Both the position numbers and the translations under genes were made by a program. From contig NZ_OU659204.1 in NCBI RefSeq assembly GCF_915403165.1, forward strand, positions 2,852,001-2,916,000: 64,000 nt of DNA, in the 5' to 3' direction. Position 1 is the first letter of the stretch. Each line of letters starts with the position of its first letter. Source of the DNA: Providencia alcalifaciens (GTDB lineage: Bacteria > Pseudomonadota > Gammaproteobacteria > Enterobacterales > Enterobacteriaceae). Of this stretch, positions 17,218 through 26,951 are shown one piece after another. The notes under the pieces were generated by a model, which had not been told where the DNA came from, made no database searches, and saw only the letters and a list, made by a program, of their open reading frames with translations.

Positions 17218-18075
17218 ATGTTAGCTAACGCACAAATTATTGATATTAACGAGACCAACCTACACCAGACCATCGAACAATCCATGAATGTGCCTGTCAT
17301 GTTCTACTTTTGGTCACCACGTAGCCCACAAAGCTTAGAATTCACCAGCATGTTAGAGCGCATAGCTCAAGACTACGCGGGGCTGTTTATCCTCGCCAAA
17401 GTTAACTGTGATGAAGAACAAATGATCGCCAGCCAGTTTGGTTTAAAAGGCGTTCCGACGGTTTATGTACTGCAAAATGGTCGCCCGGTTGATGGTTTCG
17501 AAGGCCCACAACCTGAAGATGCTGTACTGCAAATACTCTCTCGCGTATTACCAAGCCCAGAAGAGTTAAAAGCCGCGCAAGCCGCTGAATTAGTGGCAGA
17601 GGGCAAACTTCAAGAAGCCCTACCATTACTGAAAGAAGCCAACCAGCTTGCGCCTAAAAACAGCGATATCACGCTCTTGCTAGCCGAAGTGCAAATTGGT
17701 TTACATTTAATTGATGATGCTGAAGCTTTGTTAGCCACTGTGCCAATGCAAGATAAAGACAGCCGTTATCAAGGATTAGTGGCTCAAATCGAATTAACCA
17801 AGCAAGCTGCGGATACCCCAGAAATTCAGCTGCTGATAAAAGAATTCAATCAAGATCAAGAAAATACCACGTTAGCCGTTCAACTGGCGTTAAAGCTTCA
17901 CGAAGTTAATCGCAATGAAGAGGCGTTAGACATGCTGCTCACCTTCTTACGCAAAGACTTAAACGCAGGGGATGGCGCAATCAAAAAAACCATGATGGAT
18001 ATCATGTCAGCAATGGGAACAGCTGATGCACTTGCGAGCAAGTTCCGTCGCCAAGTTTATTCATTACTTTACTAG
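17218..18075 (+). CDS. ybbN: thioredoxin-like co-chaperone CnoX (YbbN)
   Basis: A 285-residue protein with an N-terminal thioredoxin fold (about 1-110) and a TPR-type C-terminal half ending [12 protein letters not shown], as in E. coli CnoX/YbbN. CnoX holds unfolded proteins after bleach stress and passes them to GroEL and DnaK. The position of the active-site motif, SQHC in E. coli, reads SPQS ([11 protein letters not shown]), so this cysteine is absent. The second cysteine (KVNCDEEQM), equivalent to Cys63 that bonds with clients, remains. The fetAB (ybbLM) genes that follow ybbN in E. coli are missing: qmcA starts 13 bases later. Confidence 0.93.
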   Translation: MLANAQIIDINETNLHQTIEQSMNVPVMFYFWSPRSPQSLEFTSMLERIAQDYAGLFILAKVNCDEEQMIASQFGLKGVPTVYVLQNGRPVDGFEGPQPEDAVLQILSRVLPSPEELKAAQAAELVAEGKLQEALPLLKEANQLAPKNSDITLLLAEVQIGLHLIDDAEALLATVPMQDKDSRYQGLVAQIELTKQAADTPEIQLLIKEFNQDQENTTLAVQLALKLHEVNRNEEALDMLLTFLRKDLNAGDGAIKKTMMDIMSAMGTADALASKFRRQVYSLLY

Positions 18076-18088
18076 TTAAGGATTATCT

Positions 18089-19039
18089 ATGGATTTGCTC
18101 ACGTCTGGTGCGTTACCCGTTATTATTCTTGTCATTATTGCCGTTGTTATCGTTACCACTTGCGTAAAAACGGTACCTCAAGGCTTCCAGTGGACGGTTG
18201 AACGTTTTGGGCGTTATACCCGCACTTTACAGCCGGGTTTACACCTTTTAGTGCCATTTATGGATAAAATTGGTCGCCGTATCAATATGATGGAACAAGT
18301 CCTTGATATTCCATCCCAAGAAGTTATCTCCCGCGATAACGCCAACGTCACCATTGATGCGGTCTGCTTTATTCAAGTGATTGACCCAGTGCGTGCAGCG
18401 TATGAAGTCAGCAATTTAGAATTATCCGTTCTGAACCTCATCATGACCAACATCCGTACGGTTCTTGGGGCGATGGAGCTGGATGAAATGCTCTCCCAGC
18501 GTGATTCTATCAATGGCCGCTTACTGCACGTAGTGGATGAAGCCACCAACCCGTGGGGCGTAAAAATCACTCGTATCGAAATTCGTGATGTCAAACCGCC
18601 AAAAGAACTGGTCAGTGCGATGAACGCTCAGATGAAAGCGGAACGAACCAAACGTGCCGATATTCTGGAAGCCGAAGGTATTCGTCAAGCGGCTATCTTA
18701 AAAGCGGAAGGTGAAAAGCAGTCGCAAATTTTGAAAGCGGAAGGTGAACGTCAATCTGCCTTCTTACAAGCGGAAGCGCGTGAGCGAGCGGCTGAAGCAG
18801 AAGCTAAAGCAACCCAAATGGTCTCTGAAGCGATTGCAGCGGGTGATATGCAAGCTATCAACTATTTCGTGGCGCAAAAATACACTGACGCCCTTACTAG
18901 CATTGGTTCTGCGGAAAACAGTAAAGTGATCATGATGCCACTAGAAGCCAGCAACTTAATGGGCGCGATTGGTGGGATCACTGAACTCATTGGTGAAAGC
19001 AAAAAAGCGAGCTCAAACAAAAAGCAGGCTAAAGAATGA
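18089..19039 (+). CDS. qmcA: SPFH/stomatin membrane protein QmcA
   Basis: A 316-residue protein with one N-terminal membrane helix ([19 protein letters not shown]), an SPFH/band-7 domain ([19 protein letters not shown] to about residue 190), and a long Ala/Glu coiled coil with repeated 'ILKAEGE' units at about 205-265. It matches QmcA (YbbK), which forms inner-membrane microdomain scaffolds. Its stop overlaps the ybbJ start (ATGA); such SPFH-NfeD gene pairs work together. Confidence 0.95.
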   Translation: MDLLTSGALPVIILVIIAVVIVTTCVKTVPQGFQWTVERFGRYTRTLQPGLHLLVPFMDKIGRRINMMEQVLDIPSQEVISRDNANVTIDAVCFIQVIDPVRAAYEVSNLELSVLNLIMTNIRTVLGAMELDEMLSQRDSINGRLLHVVDEATNPWGVKITRIEIRDVKPPKELVSAMNAQMKAERTKRADILEAEGIRQAAILKAEGEKQSQILKAEGERQSAFLQAEARERAAEAEAKATQMVSEAIAAGDMQAINYFVAQKYTDALTSIGSAENSKVIMMPLEASNLMGAIGGITELIGESKKASSNKKQAKE

Positions 19040-19515
19040 TAGAGCTTATCAGCACTCAACCCGTCTGGTTTTGGCTATGTCTTGGGGGACTATTGCTGAT
19101 TGCTGAGCTTCTTGGTACTGGTGGCTACCTATTATGGTCTGGTATTGCTGCCGTCGCTGTTGGAGTGATCTCCTTTGCGTTGCCATTTCTCAGCTGGGAA
19201 TGGCAAGGTATCTTATTTGCGGTGTTTACCGTTGTTTCCGCTGTTTTATGGCGAAAATGGCTCAGCCACCGCAAGGCCAGCAGCGCAGATGATGTCAACC
19301 AAATCAGCCACCAGCTAGTTGGCGTCAAAGCGCGCTTACTGACGGATACCGAAGAGGGATTTAGCCGCGTACGCCTTGCCGATGGCAGTTGGCGTGTATA
19401 CAGCGACGTCCCTTTAAAAGCTGAGGCCGAAGTGGAAGTGACCGCCGTGGACGGAAACACCCTAAAAGTTAAGCCTTACCATGGTGACAACAGCCACGCG
19501 CCAGATGGTCAATAA
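19036..19515 (+). CDS. ybbJ: NfeD-family membrane protein YbbJ
   Basis: A 159-residue protein with two or three N-terminal membrane helices ([18 protein letters not shown] and [16 protein letters not shown]) and a C-terminal OB-fold domain ([19 protein letters not shown], then [14 protein letters not shown]). This is the NfeD layout. It is the partner of QmcA, encoded with a 4-base overlap. It is convergent with cueR, leaving no space for a separate terminator. Confidence 0.92.
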   Translation: MIELISTQPVWFWLCLGGLLLIAELLGTGGYLLWSGIAAVAVGVISFALPFLSWEWQGILFAVFTVVSAVLWRKWLSHRKASSADDVNQISHQLVGVKARLLTDTEEGFSRVRLADGSWRVYSDVPLKAEAEVEVTAVDGNTLKVKPYHGDNSHAPDGQ

Positions 19516-19879
19516 TCGGGCAGTCTGCCCCTTCATCACCGGGGCAGACATCCACTAACTCTTGTAACGTATCCCGAATCGCCGACAGCTTTAAAATCGT
19601 CTGCTGAATTTCATCAATTTTTGCTATCGTCGCACTTTTCACATCCGCACTGTGGCGGCTTGGGTTACGAAACAATCCCAGTAATTCTCCGCACTCTTCC
19701 AGCGTAAACCCCACATCTTTGGCTTGCTTCAAGAGCATCAATTCATCGAGATGTCTGGCTTGATAATAGCGGTAACTATTATCCCCGCGTTCCGGTGGTG
19801 TGATCAGCCCTTTATCTTCATAAAAGCGAATTGCTTTGGCAGTCAGACCGGTTTTTTTGGCAATTTCACTAATATTCAT
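19469..19879 (-). CDS. cueR: copper-responsive MerR-family activator CueR
   Basis: A 136-residue MerR protein: winged-helix [21 protein letters not shown], dimer helix, and the Cu(I) loop with two cysteines in [16 protein letters not shown], as in CueR (Cys112 and Cys120). It senses cytosolic Cu(I) and activates copA (and cueO) by untwisting a 19-bp promoter spacer. It is divergent from copA with the operator between. Its last 47 bases overlap the end of ybbJ on the other strand. Confidence 0.95.
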   Translation of the reverse strand: MNISEIAKKTGLTAKAIRFYEDKGLITPPERGDNSYRYYQARHLDELMLLKQAKDVGFTLEECGELLGLFRNPSRHSADVKSATIAKIDEIQQTILKLSAIRDTLQELVDVCPGDEGADCPIIDHLARGCCHHGKA

Positions 19880-19887
19880 AATTCCCC

Positions 19888-19918
19888 TTGACCTTCCCCT
19901 TGTGGGAAGGTTTAACCT
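19888..19918 (+). promoter_or_regulatory. copA promoter with CueR operator
   Basis: TTGACC (19888-19893) overlaps the dyad CCTTCC-N7-GGAAGG (19892-19910), and a TAACCT -10-like hexamer follows after a 19-bp spacer. The sequence is almost identical to the E. coli copA promoter. The long spacer is the hallmark of MerR-family control. Confidence 0.92.
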
Positions 19919-19996
19919 TAACTACATAGCGGATTATAGACTGATTTTGTGTACAAATTATAGCCCCTCATTATGAGAAGGCTCGGAGAATCAAAA

Positions 19997-22735
19997 ATGA
20001 AAATAATTCTATCCTTACAAGGCTTGAGCTGCATGCATTGCGTCGGCTCCGTGACAAAAGCACTGCAAGCACGCCCTGATGTTGAATCGGTCAACGTCAC
20101 TATTGATTACGCGGTGATTGAAAGCAGCGCTAGCGCCGAATCCCTCATTCAAACCATTGTCGATGCAGGTTATGAAGCCACTGAAGCCACTGCGCCAAAT
20201 GTAGAGTTGCAACTCTCTGGCTTAAACTGCATGAAATGCGCAGGGAAAACCCAGCAAGCATTAGAAGCTGTTGAAGGTGTTGCTGCTGCGGTTGTGGATA
20301 CTCAACTGGCGAAAGTTTATGGCACAGCCTCCGCAGCCGATTTAATCGCAGCAGTAGAAGGCGCAGGATTCCACGCTGAACTTGCCCAAGAAGGTGCTAG
20401 TTCCCCAAAAACTGAGCCGCTGAAAACATCAATTGAACAGCCGGAAACGGATTCAGCGGCAGTTTGCGATATTCCGGCACAAGAGTCTGACCTCGGCGAA
20501 CAACCTGAAATTGCGGTGACCGATGACAGCATTCAATTATTGCTCGATGGCATGACTTGCGCCAGCTGCGTCAGCAAAGTACAAAAGGCACTTAATAGCG
20601 TACCTGGCGTGGAAAACGCGCGAGTGAACTTAGCGGAACGCAGTGCGTTAGTGACAGGAACCGCTAAACCCGATGAGCTGGTTGAAGCTGTCGTAAAAGC
20701 AGGTTATGGCGCTGAAATCATCCAAGATGACGCCAAGCGCCGTGAACGCCAGCAAGAAGTCGCTCAAGCTAATATGCGCCGCTTCCGTTGGCAGTCTGCG
20801 CTAGCCCTTGCTTTAGGTGTGCCCGTGATGATTTGGGGTATGATTGGCGACAACATGATGTTAAGCGCTGATAACCACAACATTTGGCTCACTATCGGGG
20901 TGTTAACGCTGTTGGTGATGATTTTTGCAGGTGGGCATTTTTATCGCAGTGCATGGCAAAGCTTAAAAAATGGCAGCGCCACCATGGATACCTTGGTTGC
21001 CTTAGGTACTGGGGCAGCTTGGCTCTACTCGATTGTTGTCAATATTTGGCCTGAGATGTTCCCAGAACAAGCTCGCCATCTTTATTACGAAGCCAGCGCC
21101 ATGATCATCGGTTTGATTAACTTAGGTCATGCCCTTGAGCAGCGCGCACGCCAGCGTTCTTCCAAAGCCTTAGAGCGATTGTTGGATTTAACGCCACCAA
21201 CGGCCCGCGTTGTCACCGAACAAGGGGAAGTCGATATGCCCCTCGCCCAAGTGAAACAAGGCATGGTTTTACGCTTAACCACAGGGGATCGTGTCCCTGT
21301 CGATGGTGAAATTATTGAAGGCGAAGTATGGCTGGATGAAGCGATGCTAACGGGTGAACCTATCCCGCAGCAAAAAAGCCGTGGTGATGCGGTACACGCA
21401 GGCACCGTTGTACAAGATGGTACCGTGTTATTTCGCGCTGCCGCAGTAGGTAGCCAAACTACCTTAGCGCGTATTATTCACTTAGTCCGTCAAGCGCAAA
21501 GCAGTAAACCACAAATCGGGCAATTAGCTGACCGAATTTCGGCAGTGTTTGTCCCTGTCGTGGTGGCTATTGCCGTGATTTCAGGGGCAATTTGGTACTT
21601 CGTGGGGCCCGCTCCACAAATTACCTACGCACTGGTTATCACGACCACGGTACTGATTATCGCCTGTCCGTGTGCTTTAGGCCTTGCAACGCCGATGTCG
21701 ATTATATCCGGTGTAGGCCGTGCTGCAGAATTTGGCGTATTGGTGCGTGATGCCGATGCGTTACAGCAAGCCAGTAACCTCGATACCATTGTTTTTGACA
21801 AAACGGGCACCTTGACTGAAGGCATGCCACAAGTTACCGACATTCACCTGTTCAACGGCTTTAATGAGTCACAAGCTCTGCAGCTTTCGGCGTCCCTCGA
21901 AAGTGGCTCTAACCACCCACTAGCACGCGCCATTGTCAATCGTGCCAAAGGTCTGGATGCGGTTGCCAATCAGCAGTTTAGAACGCTCGCTGGATTAGGT
22001 GTCACCGCGGTTGTTGATGGTAAAACTGTGTTACTTGGCAATCAAAAACTGCTGGCTGAAAACCAAATTGATACCCGTGAAATCGATGAAACGCTCCACC
22101 AACAAGCGTCTCTTGGGGTCACGCCAGTGCTATTGGCAGTTGATGGTAAAATTGCGGCATTGCTGTCTGTTCGCGACCCATTGCGTGAAGACAGTATCAG
22201 CGCCCTCGCTCGTCTGCATAAACAAGGATTCCGCTTAGTGATGCTGACAGGGGATAACCCAGTGACAGCCAACGCTATCGCCAAAGAAGCAGGCATTGAT
22301 GAAGTGATTGCCGGCGTAATGCCAGACGGAAAATCTGCGGCAATTGAAGCTTTGCAAGCCAAGGGTCATAAAGTGGCGATGGTGGGTGATGGTATTAACG
22401 ATGCTCCCGCCCTCGCTCGCGCTGATGTTGGGATTGCCATGGGTGGCGGCAGTGATATTGCGATTGAAACTGCGTCAATTACCTTAATGCGCCAAAGCCT
22501 ACATGGCGTTGCCGATGCAGTGTCTATCTCCAAAGGGACTCTGCGTAATATGAAACAAAACTTGTTTGGGGCCTTCGTGTATAACTCGTTAGGTATTCCG
22601 ATTGCCGCTGGTATTTTATACCCAATTACTGGCACGTTATTGAACCCTGTTGTGGCAGGAGCCGCCATGGCGCTCTCTTCCATTACCGTGGTCAGCAACG
22701 CCAACCGTTTATTACGTTTCAAACCTGAAAAATAG
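19997..22735 (+). CDS. copA: Cu(I)-exporting P-type ATPase with three metal-binding domains
   Basis: A 912-residue P1B-ATPase that pumps Cu(I) from the cytosol to the periplasm. It carries three N-terminal heavy-metal domains (GLSCMHC near 10-15, GLNCMKC near 75-82, GMTCASC near 190) instead of the two of E. coli CopA (834 residues), which accounts for the extra length. The catalytic core is complete: TGE loop in [11 protein letters not shown], the CPC metal site in [11 protein letters not shown], the phosphorylation site [10 protein letters not shown], the HP motif in SNHPLARA and the hinge [11 protein letters not shown]. The ATG at 19997 has GGAG eight bases upstream; the ATG at 19973 lacks one. 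It is driven by the CueR-type promoter. Confidence 0.96.
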   Translation: MKIILSLQGLSCMHCVGSVTKALQARPDVESVNVTIDYAVIESSASAESLIQTIVDAGYEATEATAPNVELQLSGLNCMKCAGKTQQALEAVEGVAAAVVDTQLAKVYGTASAADLIAAVEGAGFHAELAQEGASSPKTEPLKTSIEQPETDSAAVCDIPAQESDLGEQPEIAVTDDSIQLLLDGMTCASCVSKVQKALNSVPGVENARVNLAERSALVTGTAKPDELVEAVVKAGYGAEIIQDDAKRRERQQEVAQANMRRFRWQSALALALGVPVMIWGMIGDNMMLSADNHNIWLTIGVLTLLVMIFAGGHFYRSAWQSLKNGSATMDTLVALGTGAAWLYSIVVNIWPEMFPEQARHLYYEASAMIIGLINLGHALEQRARQRSSKALERLLDLTPPTARVVTEQGEVDMPLAQVKQGMVLRLTTGDRVPVDGEIIEGEVWLDEAMLTGEPIPQQKSRGDAVHAGTVVQDGTVLFRAAAVGSQTTLARIIHLVRQAQSSKPQIGQLADRISAVFVPVVVAIAVISGAIWYFVGPAPQITYALVITTTVLIIACPCALGLATPMSIISGVGRAAEFGVLVRDADALQQASNLDTIVFDKTGTLTEGMPQVTDIHLFNGFNESQALQLSASLESGSNHPLARAIVNRAKGLDAVANQQFRTLAGLGVTAVVDGKTVLLGNQKLLAENQIDTREIDETLHQQASLGVTPVLLAVDGKIAALLSVRDPLREDSISALARLHKQGFRLVMLTGDNPVTANAIAKEAGIDEVIAGVMPDGKSAAIEALQAKGHKVAMVGDGINDAPALARADVGIAMGGGSDIAIETASITLMRQSLHGVADAVSISKGTLRNMKQNLFGAFVYNSLGIPIAAGILYPITGTLLNPVVAGAAMALSSITVVSNANRLLRFKPEK

Positions 22736-22743
22736 CCTTATCA

Positions 22744-22773
22744 AGCCACCTTTACACCTTAAAGGTGGCTTTT
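22744..22773 (+). terminator. copA terminator
   Basis: AGCCACCTTT and AAAGGTGGCT form a 10-bp perfect stem with a 7-base loop, followed by TTT, nine bases after the copA stop. Confidence 0.8.
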
Positions 22774-22879
22774 CCAACATTTTGACTCAACGCAATAAAT
22801 CGCCCGAATACCTCAGTGACTTCATCATTCCTGTTCTATAATTAAGTGATTTTAATTATTTTCACTGTTTGAGGGTTCC

Positions 22880-23452
22880 ATGTTAAATATTAATCGCGAA
22901 AAACTCACCAACTTAGCCAATGGTGACGTGAAGAAGCAACGTAATATTTTGGCGGTTCTCGCCGTGTTATTACTGCTAGGTGGTATCGCCTGTTTAGCTA
23001 ATCCGGTCGCTTCTGGCATTGCCGTCAGTGCTATTGTAGGCGTGTTATTAATCTTAAGTGGCGTCGGAGCCATTGTGAGCATCCTGAGCACCACTATCTA
23101 TACGGGTTGGTCTCGTCTCTTTGGATTTGTCATCGGGATTATTTACTGCATCGTCGGTTATGCATTTATCAAAGAGCCTTTACAGGGCTTAATCGCCATG
23201 GCAATGGTGATTGCGGCGCTGTTTATTATTGGCGGGGTAATGCGCCTGTATGCCGGTATCCAGCAAATTAAATCTGCGGGTGGTTGGATGCAGATTATTA
23301 TCGGGGTTCTGGACTTCTTTATTGCTTATTTATTAATTGGCAATGGTCCTATTACCTCTATTGCGCTGTTAACCGCATTAATCGGTATAGAATTAATTTT
23401 TAGTGCGTTTGGTTTATTCGCTCTATTAAGCCTATTGAAGCGCAAAGACTAA
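22880..23452 (+). CDS. HdeD-like membrane protein (DUF308)
   Basis: A 190-residue protein with six predicted membrane helices in three DUF308-type hairpins, for example ILAVLAVLLLLGGIACLANP, GWSRLFGFVIGIIYCIVGY and MQIIIGVLDFFIAYLLIG. The length and the conserved LIGIELIFSAFGLF end match HdeD of E. coli, where it helps acid resistance at high cell density. The role here is inferred only from family. It lies between copA and ybaP, a place where E. coli has other genes, and it has its own terminator. Confidence 0.82.
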   Translation: MLNINREKLTNLANGDVKKQRNILAVLAVLLLLGGIACLANPVASGIAVSAIVGVLLILSGVGAIVSILSTTIYTGWSRLFGFVIGIIYCIVGYAFIKEPLQGLIAMAMVIAALFIIGGVMRLYAGIQQIKSAGGWMQIIIGVLDFFIAYLLIGNGPITSIALLTALIGIELIFSAFGLFALLSLLKRKD

Positions 23453-23480
23453 TTTGCATAATGATTCACGTAATATAATT

Positions 23481-23513
23481 AATAGCGCCTGATAATGAGG
23501 CGCTATTTTTTTA
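23481..23513 (+). terminator. terminator after the HdeD-like gene
   Basis: AATAGCGCCT pairs with AGGCGCTATT across a short loop and is followed by a run of T. Confidence 0.8.
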
Positions 23514-23641
23514 TCGGCAGTTCTTCTGTTTAGTGATAGACCCTATTTTATTCATAGACCGTATCGTGCGGTGTGATTCGCAAATTCCCACAAGATTGTT
23601 TACTCTGTTTGTCTCAATCGTTAAATCAGGATAAATATCAC

Positions 23642-24448
23642 ATGGGAAAACTACTCGAAAACTTAAAAAGTTGGCTGCACCGGGGAGTGGCTCCGAATTA
23701 TCCTTATCCTGCTGTTGATGTTCGCTTACCTAATAATATAAAGCTGCACATTGTTGGCAGTATTCATATGGGAACTGAAAATATGTTTCCCTTATCCGCA
23801 ACCTTGCTCGATAAAATCAACCATGCAGACGGGCTGATTGTTGAGGCGGATATCACTCAAGCAAACTCCCCATTTCCAGCGTCTACCGCCTTGATATCAC
23901 CAATTTCACAGCGATTAACGGACGCCGAGTTCGCCCTGTTTTTGCAATACTGCCAAGAAATACGCCAATCCCCCACTCAGTTTGACCATCTCCCCTCTTG
24001 GCAAGTCGCCCTGACCATGCAAGCCACCCAAGCGCAGTTGTTGGGTTTACGGGGTCACTACGGGATTGACTACCAACTGATCCATAACGCGCTAGCCCAA
24101 AATAAGCCCATCATTGAGCTAGAAGGTGTCGACTCCCAAGTGCAATTACTGCTCGATTTACCCGATGATGGTTTGCCCTTATTGCAAGATACCTTAATCC
24201 ATTGGCGCGCCAATGCCCGCTCCTTGCAAACCATGATTAGCTGGTGGCTAGATTTTCAACCAGAAAATTGCGTTACATTACCCAATACCTTTAGCGAAGG
24301 GGTTTATAATGTGCTGATGACCCAGCGTAATCAGCAATGGGCGAGCAAGCTGAGAACGTTGCCAGCAGGTAATTATGTGGTTGCGGTAGGGGCTCTGCAT
24401 TTATTTGGGGAACAGAGCTTAATTGATTATTTACGAAACGATAATTGA
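23642..24448 (+). CDS. ybaP: TraB/GumN-family protein YbaP
   Basis: A 268-residue TraB-family protein. The two GxxH-type motifs of the family are present: HIVGSIHMGTENMFPL near the start and VVAVGALHLFGEQSLIDYL at the end, with a conserved ADGLIVEADI between. These features belong to Tiki/TraB-like metal-dependent proteases, but the bacterial function is unknown. It aligns with E. coli YbaP over its whole length from the ATG at 23642; the open frame extends 23 codons further upstream, but that part has no homologous look. ybaK follows 36 bases later. Confidence 0.88.
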   Translation: MGKLLENLKSWLHRGVAPNYPYPAVDVRLPNNIKLHIVGSIHMGTENMFPLSATLLDKINHADGLIVEADITQANSPFPASTALISPISQRLTDAEFALFLQYCQEIRQSPTQFDHLPSWQVALTMQATQAQLLGLRGHYGIDYQLIHNALAQNKPIIELEGVDSQVQLLLDLPDDGLPLLQDTLIHWRANARSLQTMISWWLDFQPENCVTLPNTFSEGVYNVLMTQRNQQWASKLRTLPAGNYVVAVGALHLFGEQSLIDYLRNDN

Positions 24449-24484
24449 TAAAACCCAGTCATTAAAAAAAGAAAAGGAATAATT

Positions 24485-24964
24485 ATGACTCCGGCAGTAA
24501 AATTACTGGAAAAACAAAAAATTAACTTCACGCTACACCCTTATGATCACGACCCAAATGAGAGTAATTTTGGTGATGAAGCCGTCCAAAAATTAGGCTT
24601 AGATGCCAAGCAAGTCTTCAAAACCTTATTAGTCGCACTTAATGGAGATCAAAAAACCTTAGCGGTGGCTGTCACCCCAGTTTCTGGGCAGCTTGATCTC
24701 AAATCTGTCGCCAAAGTATTTAAAGTCAAAAAAGTGGAAATGGCCGATCCGCAAATTGCCCAAAAAACCACGGGGTATTTGCTGGGTGGGATCAGCCCAT
24801 TAGGTCAGAAAAAGCGACTTCCAACCGTGATTGATAGCCAAGCCCAAGAATTTACGACCATGTTTATTTCCGGCGGTAAGCGCGGTTTGGATTTAGAACT
24901 CGCCCCAAGCGATCTGGCGAGTGTACTAAATGCCAGCTTTGCAGATATTAAAAAAGAATCGTAA
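24485..24964 (+). CDS. ybaK: Cys-tRNA(Pro) deacylase YbaK
   Basis: A 159-residue YbaK/EbsC-type editing protein. It removes cysteine mischarged to tRNA-Pro by ProRS. Conserved features include [20 protein letters not shown] with the key lysine, [19 protein letters not shown] and a C-terminal [17 protein letters not shown]. It follows ybaP on the same strand and converges with ushA across a shared terminator. Confidence 0.95.
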   Translation: MTPAVKLLEKQKINFTLHPYDHDPNESNFGDEAVQKLGLDAKQVFKTLLVALNGDQKTLAVAVTPVSGQLDLKSVAKVFKVKKVEMADPQIAQKTTGYLLGGISPLGQKKRLPTVIDSQAQEFTTMFISGGKRGLDLELAPSDLASVLNASFADIKKES

Positions 24965-24970
24965 AAAACA

Positions 24971-24993
24971 AAAAGCCCCAAAAGGGGCTTTTT
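24971..24993. terminator. bidirectional terminator ybaK/ushA
   Basis: AAAAGCCCC and GGGGCTTTT form a short GC-rich stem with A-tract and T-tract on either side, so it can end both convergent transcripts. Confidence 0.88.
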
Positions 24994-25008
24994 CATACTG
25001 ATTAGCGA

Positions 25009-26679
25009 TTATTTATTTTTATAAACAATCTCACCTTTTGGCTCGTAATCAGCGGCTTTTAATGGAGAATGTTTCTCAATATAGCCTTTGAGCACTTCCG
25101 CATCCACAAAACCAGTGTTGACGTAATTAGGGTGAGTATCGATAGCTGGATAACCGTCACCGCCAATGGCGTTAAAGTTTAATGTCGCCATCCGGTAAGT
25201 TTTGTTCTTATCGACTGGCTTGCCATCAATCTTCACGTCGCTGATTGTGCCATCGGCATTCAGAGTCAGGCTCACATTATAGAACTGACCGTAAGCACCA
25301 GAGTCGGTCTTCATATTAGCGACCGCTTGCAGATACGGCAGAACCTCTTCACCTTTAAAGTCCACATACACTAATTCGTTAGCAAATGGCTGAACTTTCA
25401 GGACATCTTTATAGGTAATATCGCCGCTTTCGATGGAGTCACGCACACCACCGCCGCTCATAATGGCAAAATCAGCCCCTGCACGCTCTTTTTGAGCCGC
25501 TAGCAGTAAGTGCCCCATATTGGTTTGCTCAAAGCGCACTTTATTACGGTCGCCCATCAGCTTGCCTTCCACTGAACCGACTTTCACACCTAATTGCTGG
25601 TCACCTTTATCTTGATAAGGGGTTAGCAATTTTGTCATTTCAGGGTTATGGGTAATTTCCTGCGTGTAGTAGACATAATCCGATGAACCATCGTCTTTCT
25701 TCACTTTTTTCTTCAGGTTAATTGGGATCAGCTGATAATGTTTTAAGGTGAATTTACCGTTTTTGAATTCAAAATCGGCGCGACCCACATATTTACCCCA
25801 CTCATGGGCTTGAACAATCCAGGTGCCATTTTGGTTGTCTGGCGCACATGGGGTTCCCGGCACATAGTCTTCTTGTTTGTAGTTTTTATTCTCTTGAGAC
25901 ATACAAACAGGATCTTGTGAGTGACCACCCACTATCATATCTAAGTAGCCCGCTGGTAAGCTGCGCGCCATTTCCACATCCCCCGGTGCGTTAGAACCGT
26001 GGTTACCATCATCGTAGTGCCCCATATGGGTTGCCGCGATAATAATGTCAGGTTTCTCTGTCGCGCGTAGCTCTTCCACCACTTTTTTGGCTTCAGCAGC
26101 AGGGACGCGGAATTCAACATCAGGGAAGTTCGCAGGATTACCGATTTTCGCGGTATCATCCGTCGTTAAACCTAAAACAGCAATTTTTACGCCTTGCTTA
26201 TCAAAGACTTGATAAGGTTTAAATAGACGTTTTCCTGTACTGGTCTGATAAATGTTGGCAGATAAGAATGGGAACGTTGCCCATTTTTCTTGCTGTTTGA
26301 GGACGTCTAGCGGGTTATCAAATTCGTGGTTACCAAGCGCCATCGCATCATAGCCCACTAAATTCATCCCTTTAAAATCTGGCTCGGCATCTTGTAAATC
26401 AGACTCTGGTACACCGGTATTAATATCCCCACCCGAGAGTAATAAAACACTGCCGCCTTGCTTCGCCACTTCGTCACGAATTTCATCAACCACAGTTTTC
26501 TGTGCCGCTAAGCCATACTCACCTTTTTCATTGTGCCAAAAATGACCATGGTGATCGTTAGTATGCAAAATAGTGATGTTATAGGTTTTATCTTTTTCCC
26601 ACGCATTTGCCATCGCTGCGGGTAGCAGCGCTAACGAGACAGTTAATGCGCATGCGGATGCTTTAAATGTCAGTTTCAT
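25009..26679 (-). CDS. ushA: periplasmic UDP-sugar hydrolase / 5'-nucleotidase
   Basis: A 556-residue exported protein with signal peptide LTVSLALLPAAMANA cleaved near residue 26. The N-terminal metallophosphatase domain shows ILHTNDHHGHFW, LLSGGDINTGVPESD, ALGNHEFDNPLD and ATHMGHYDDG plus IVGGHSQDPVC. The C-terminal 5'-nucleotidase substrate domain includes FAIMSGGGVRDSI and FNAIGGDGYP. UshA hydrolyses UDP-glucose and nucleotides outside the cytoplasm so that nucleosides and sugars can be taken up. Length and neighbours (ybaK, fsr) match E. coli. Confidence 0.96.
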   Translation of the reverse strand: MKLTFKASACALTVSLALLPAAMANAWEKDKTYNITILHTNDHHGHFWHNEKGEYGLAAQKTVVDEIRDEVAKQGGSVLLLSGGDINTGVPESDLQDAEPDFKGMNLVGYDAMALGNHEFDNPLDVLKQQEKWATFPFLSANIYQTSTGKRLFKPYQVFDKQGVKIAVLGLTTDDTAKIGNPANFPDVEFRVPAAEAKKVVEELRATEKPDIIIAATHMGHYDDGNHGSNAPGDVEMARSLPAGYLDMIVGGHSQDPVCMSQENKNYKQEDYVPGTPCAPDNQNGTWIVQAHEWGKYVGRADFEFKNGKFTLKHYQLIPINLKKKVKKDDGSSDYVYYTQEITHNPEMTKLLTPYQDKGDQQLGVKVGSVEGKLMGDRNKVRFEQTNMGHLLLAAQKERAGADFAIMSGGGVRDSIESGDITYKDVLKVQPFANELVYVDFKGEEVLPYLQAVANMKTDSGAYGQFYNVSLTLNADGTISDVKIDGKPVDKNKTYRMATLNFNAIGGDGYPAIDTHPNYVNTGFVDAEVLKGYIEKHSPLKAADYEPKGEIVYKNK

Positions 26680-26951
26680 ACATTCTCCCTGCTGGTATAG
26701 AAATCTCTACCGATTACGTAGTTTGTTATGAGTTAATAAGCCATGTGTTAATAGACTCAGTCTTATAGCATAAAAATGATGGCAAGATCTGAGCGGCTAT
26801 GCACAAACAGAATGCTGTTACAAAGAAATGAGATCTGGATCGACTAATATTTTCCACCAATTTACTCATTCCACTCATATTGCCATTTAAATAATTTCTA
26901 TATTAGTTATATTGGTTACAATTACGCAACAAACTAAATAAAGTGACGATC

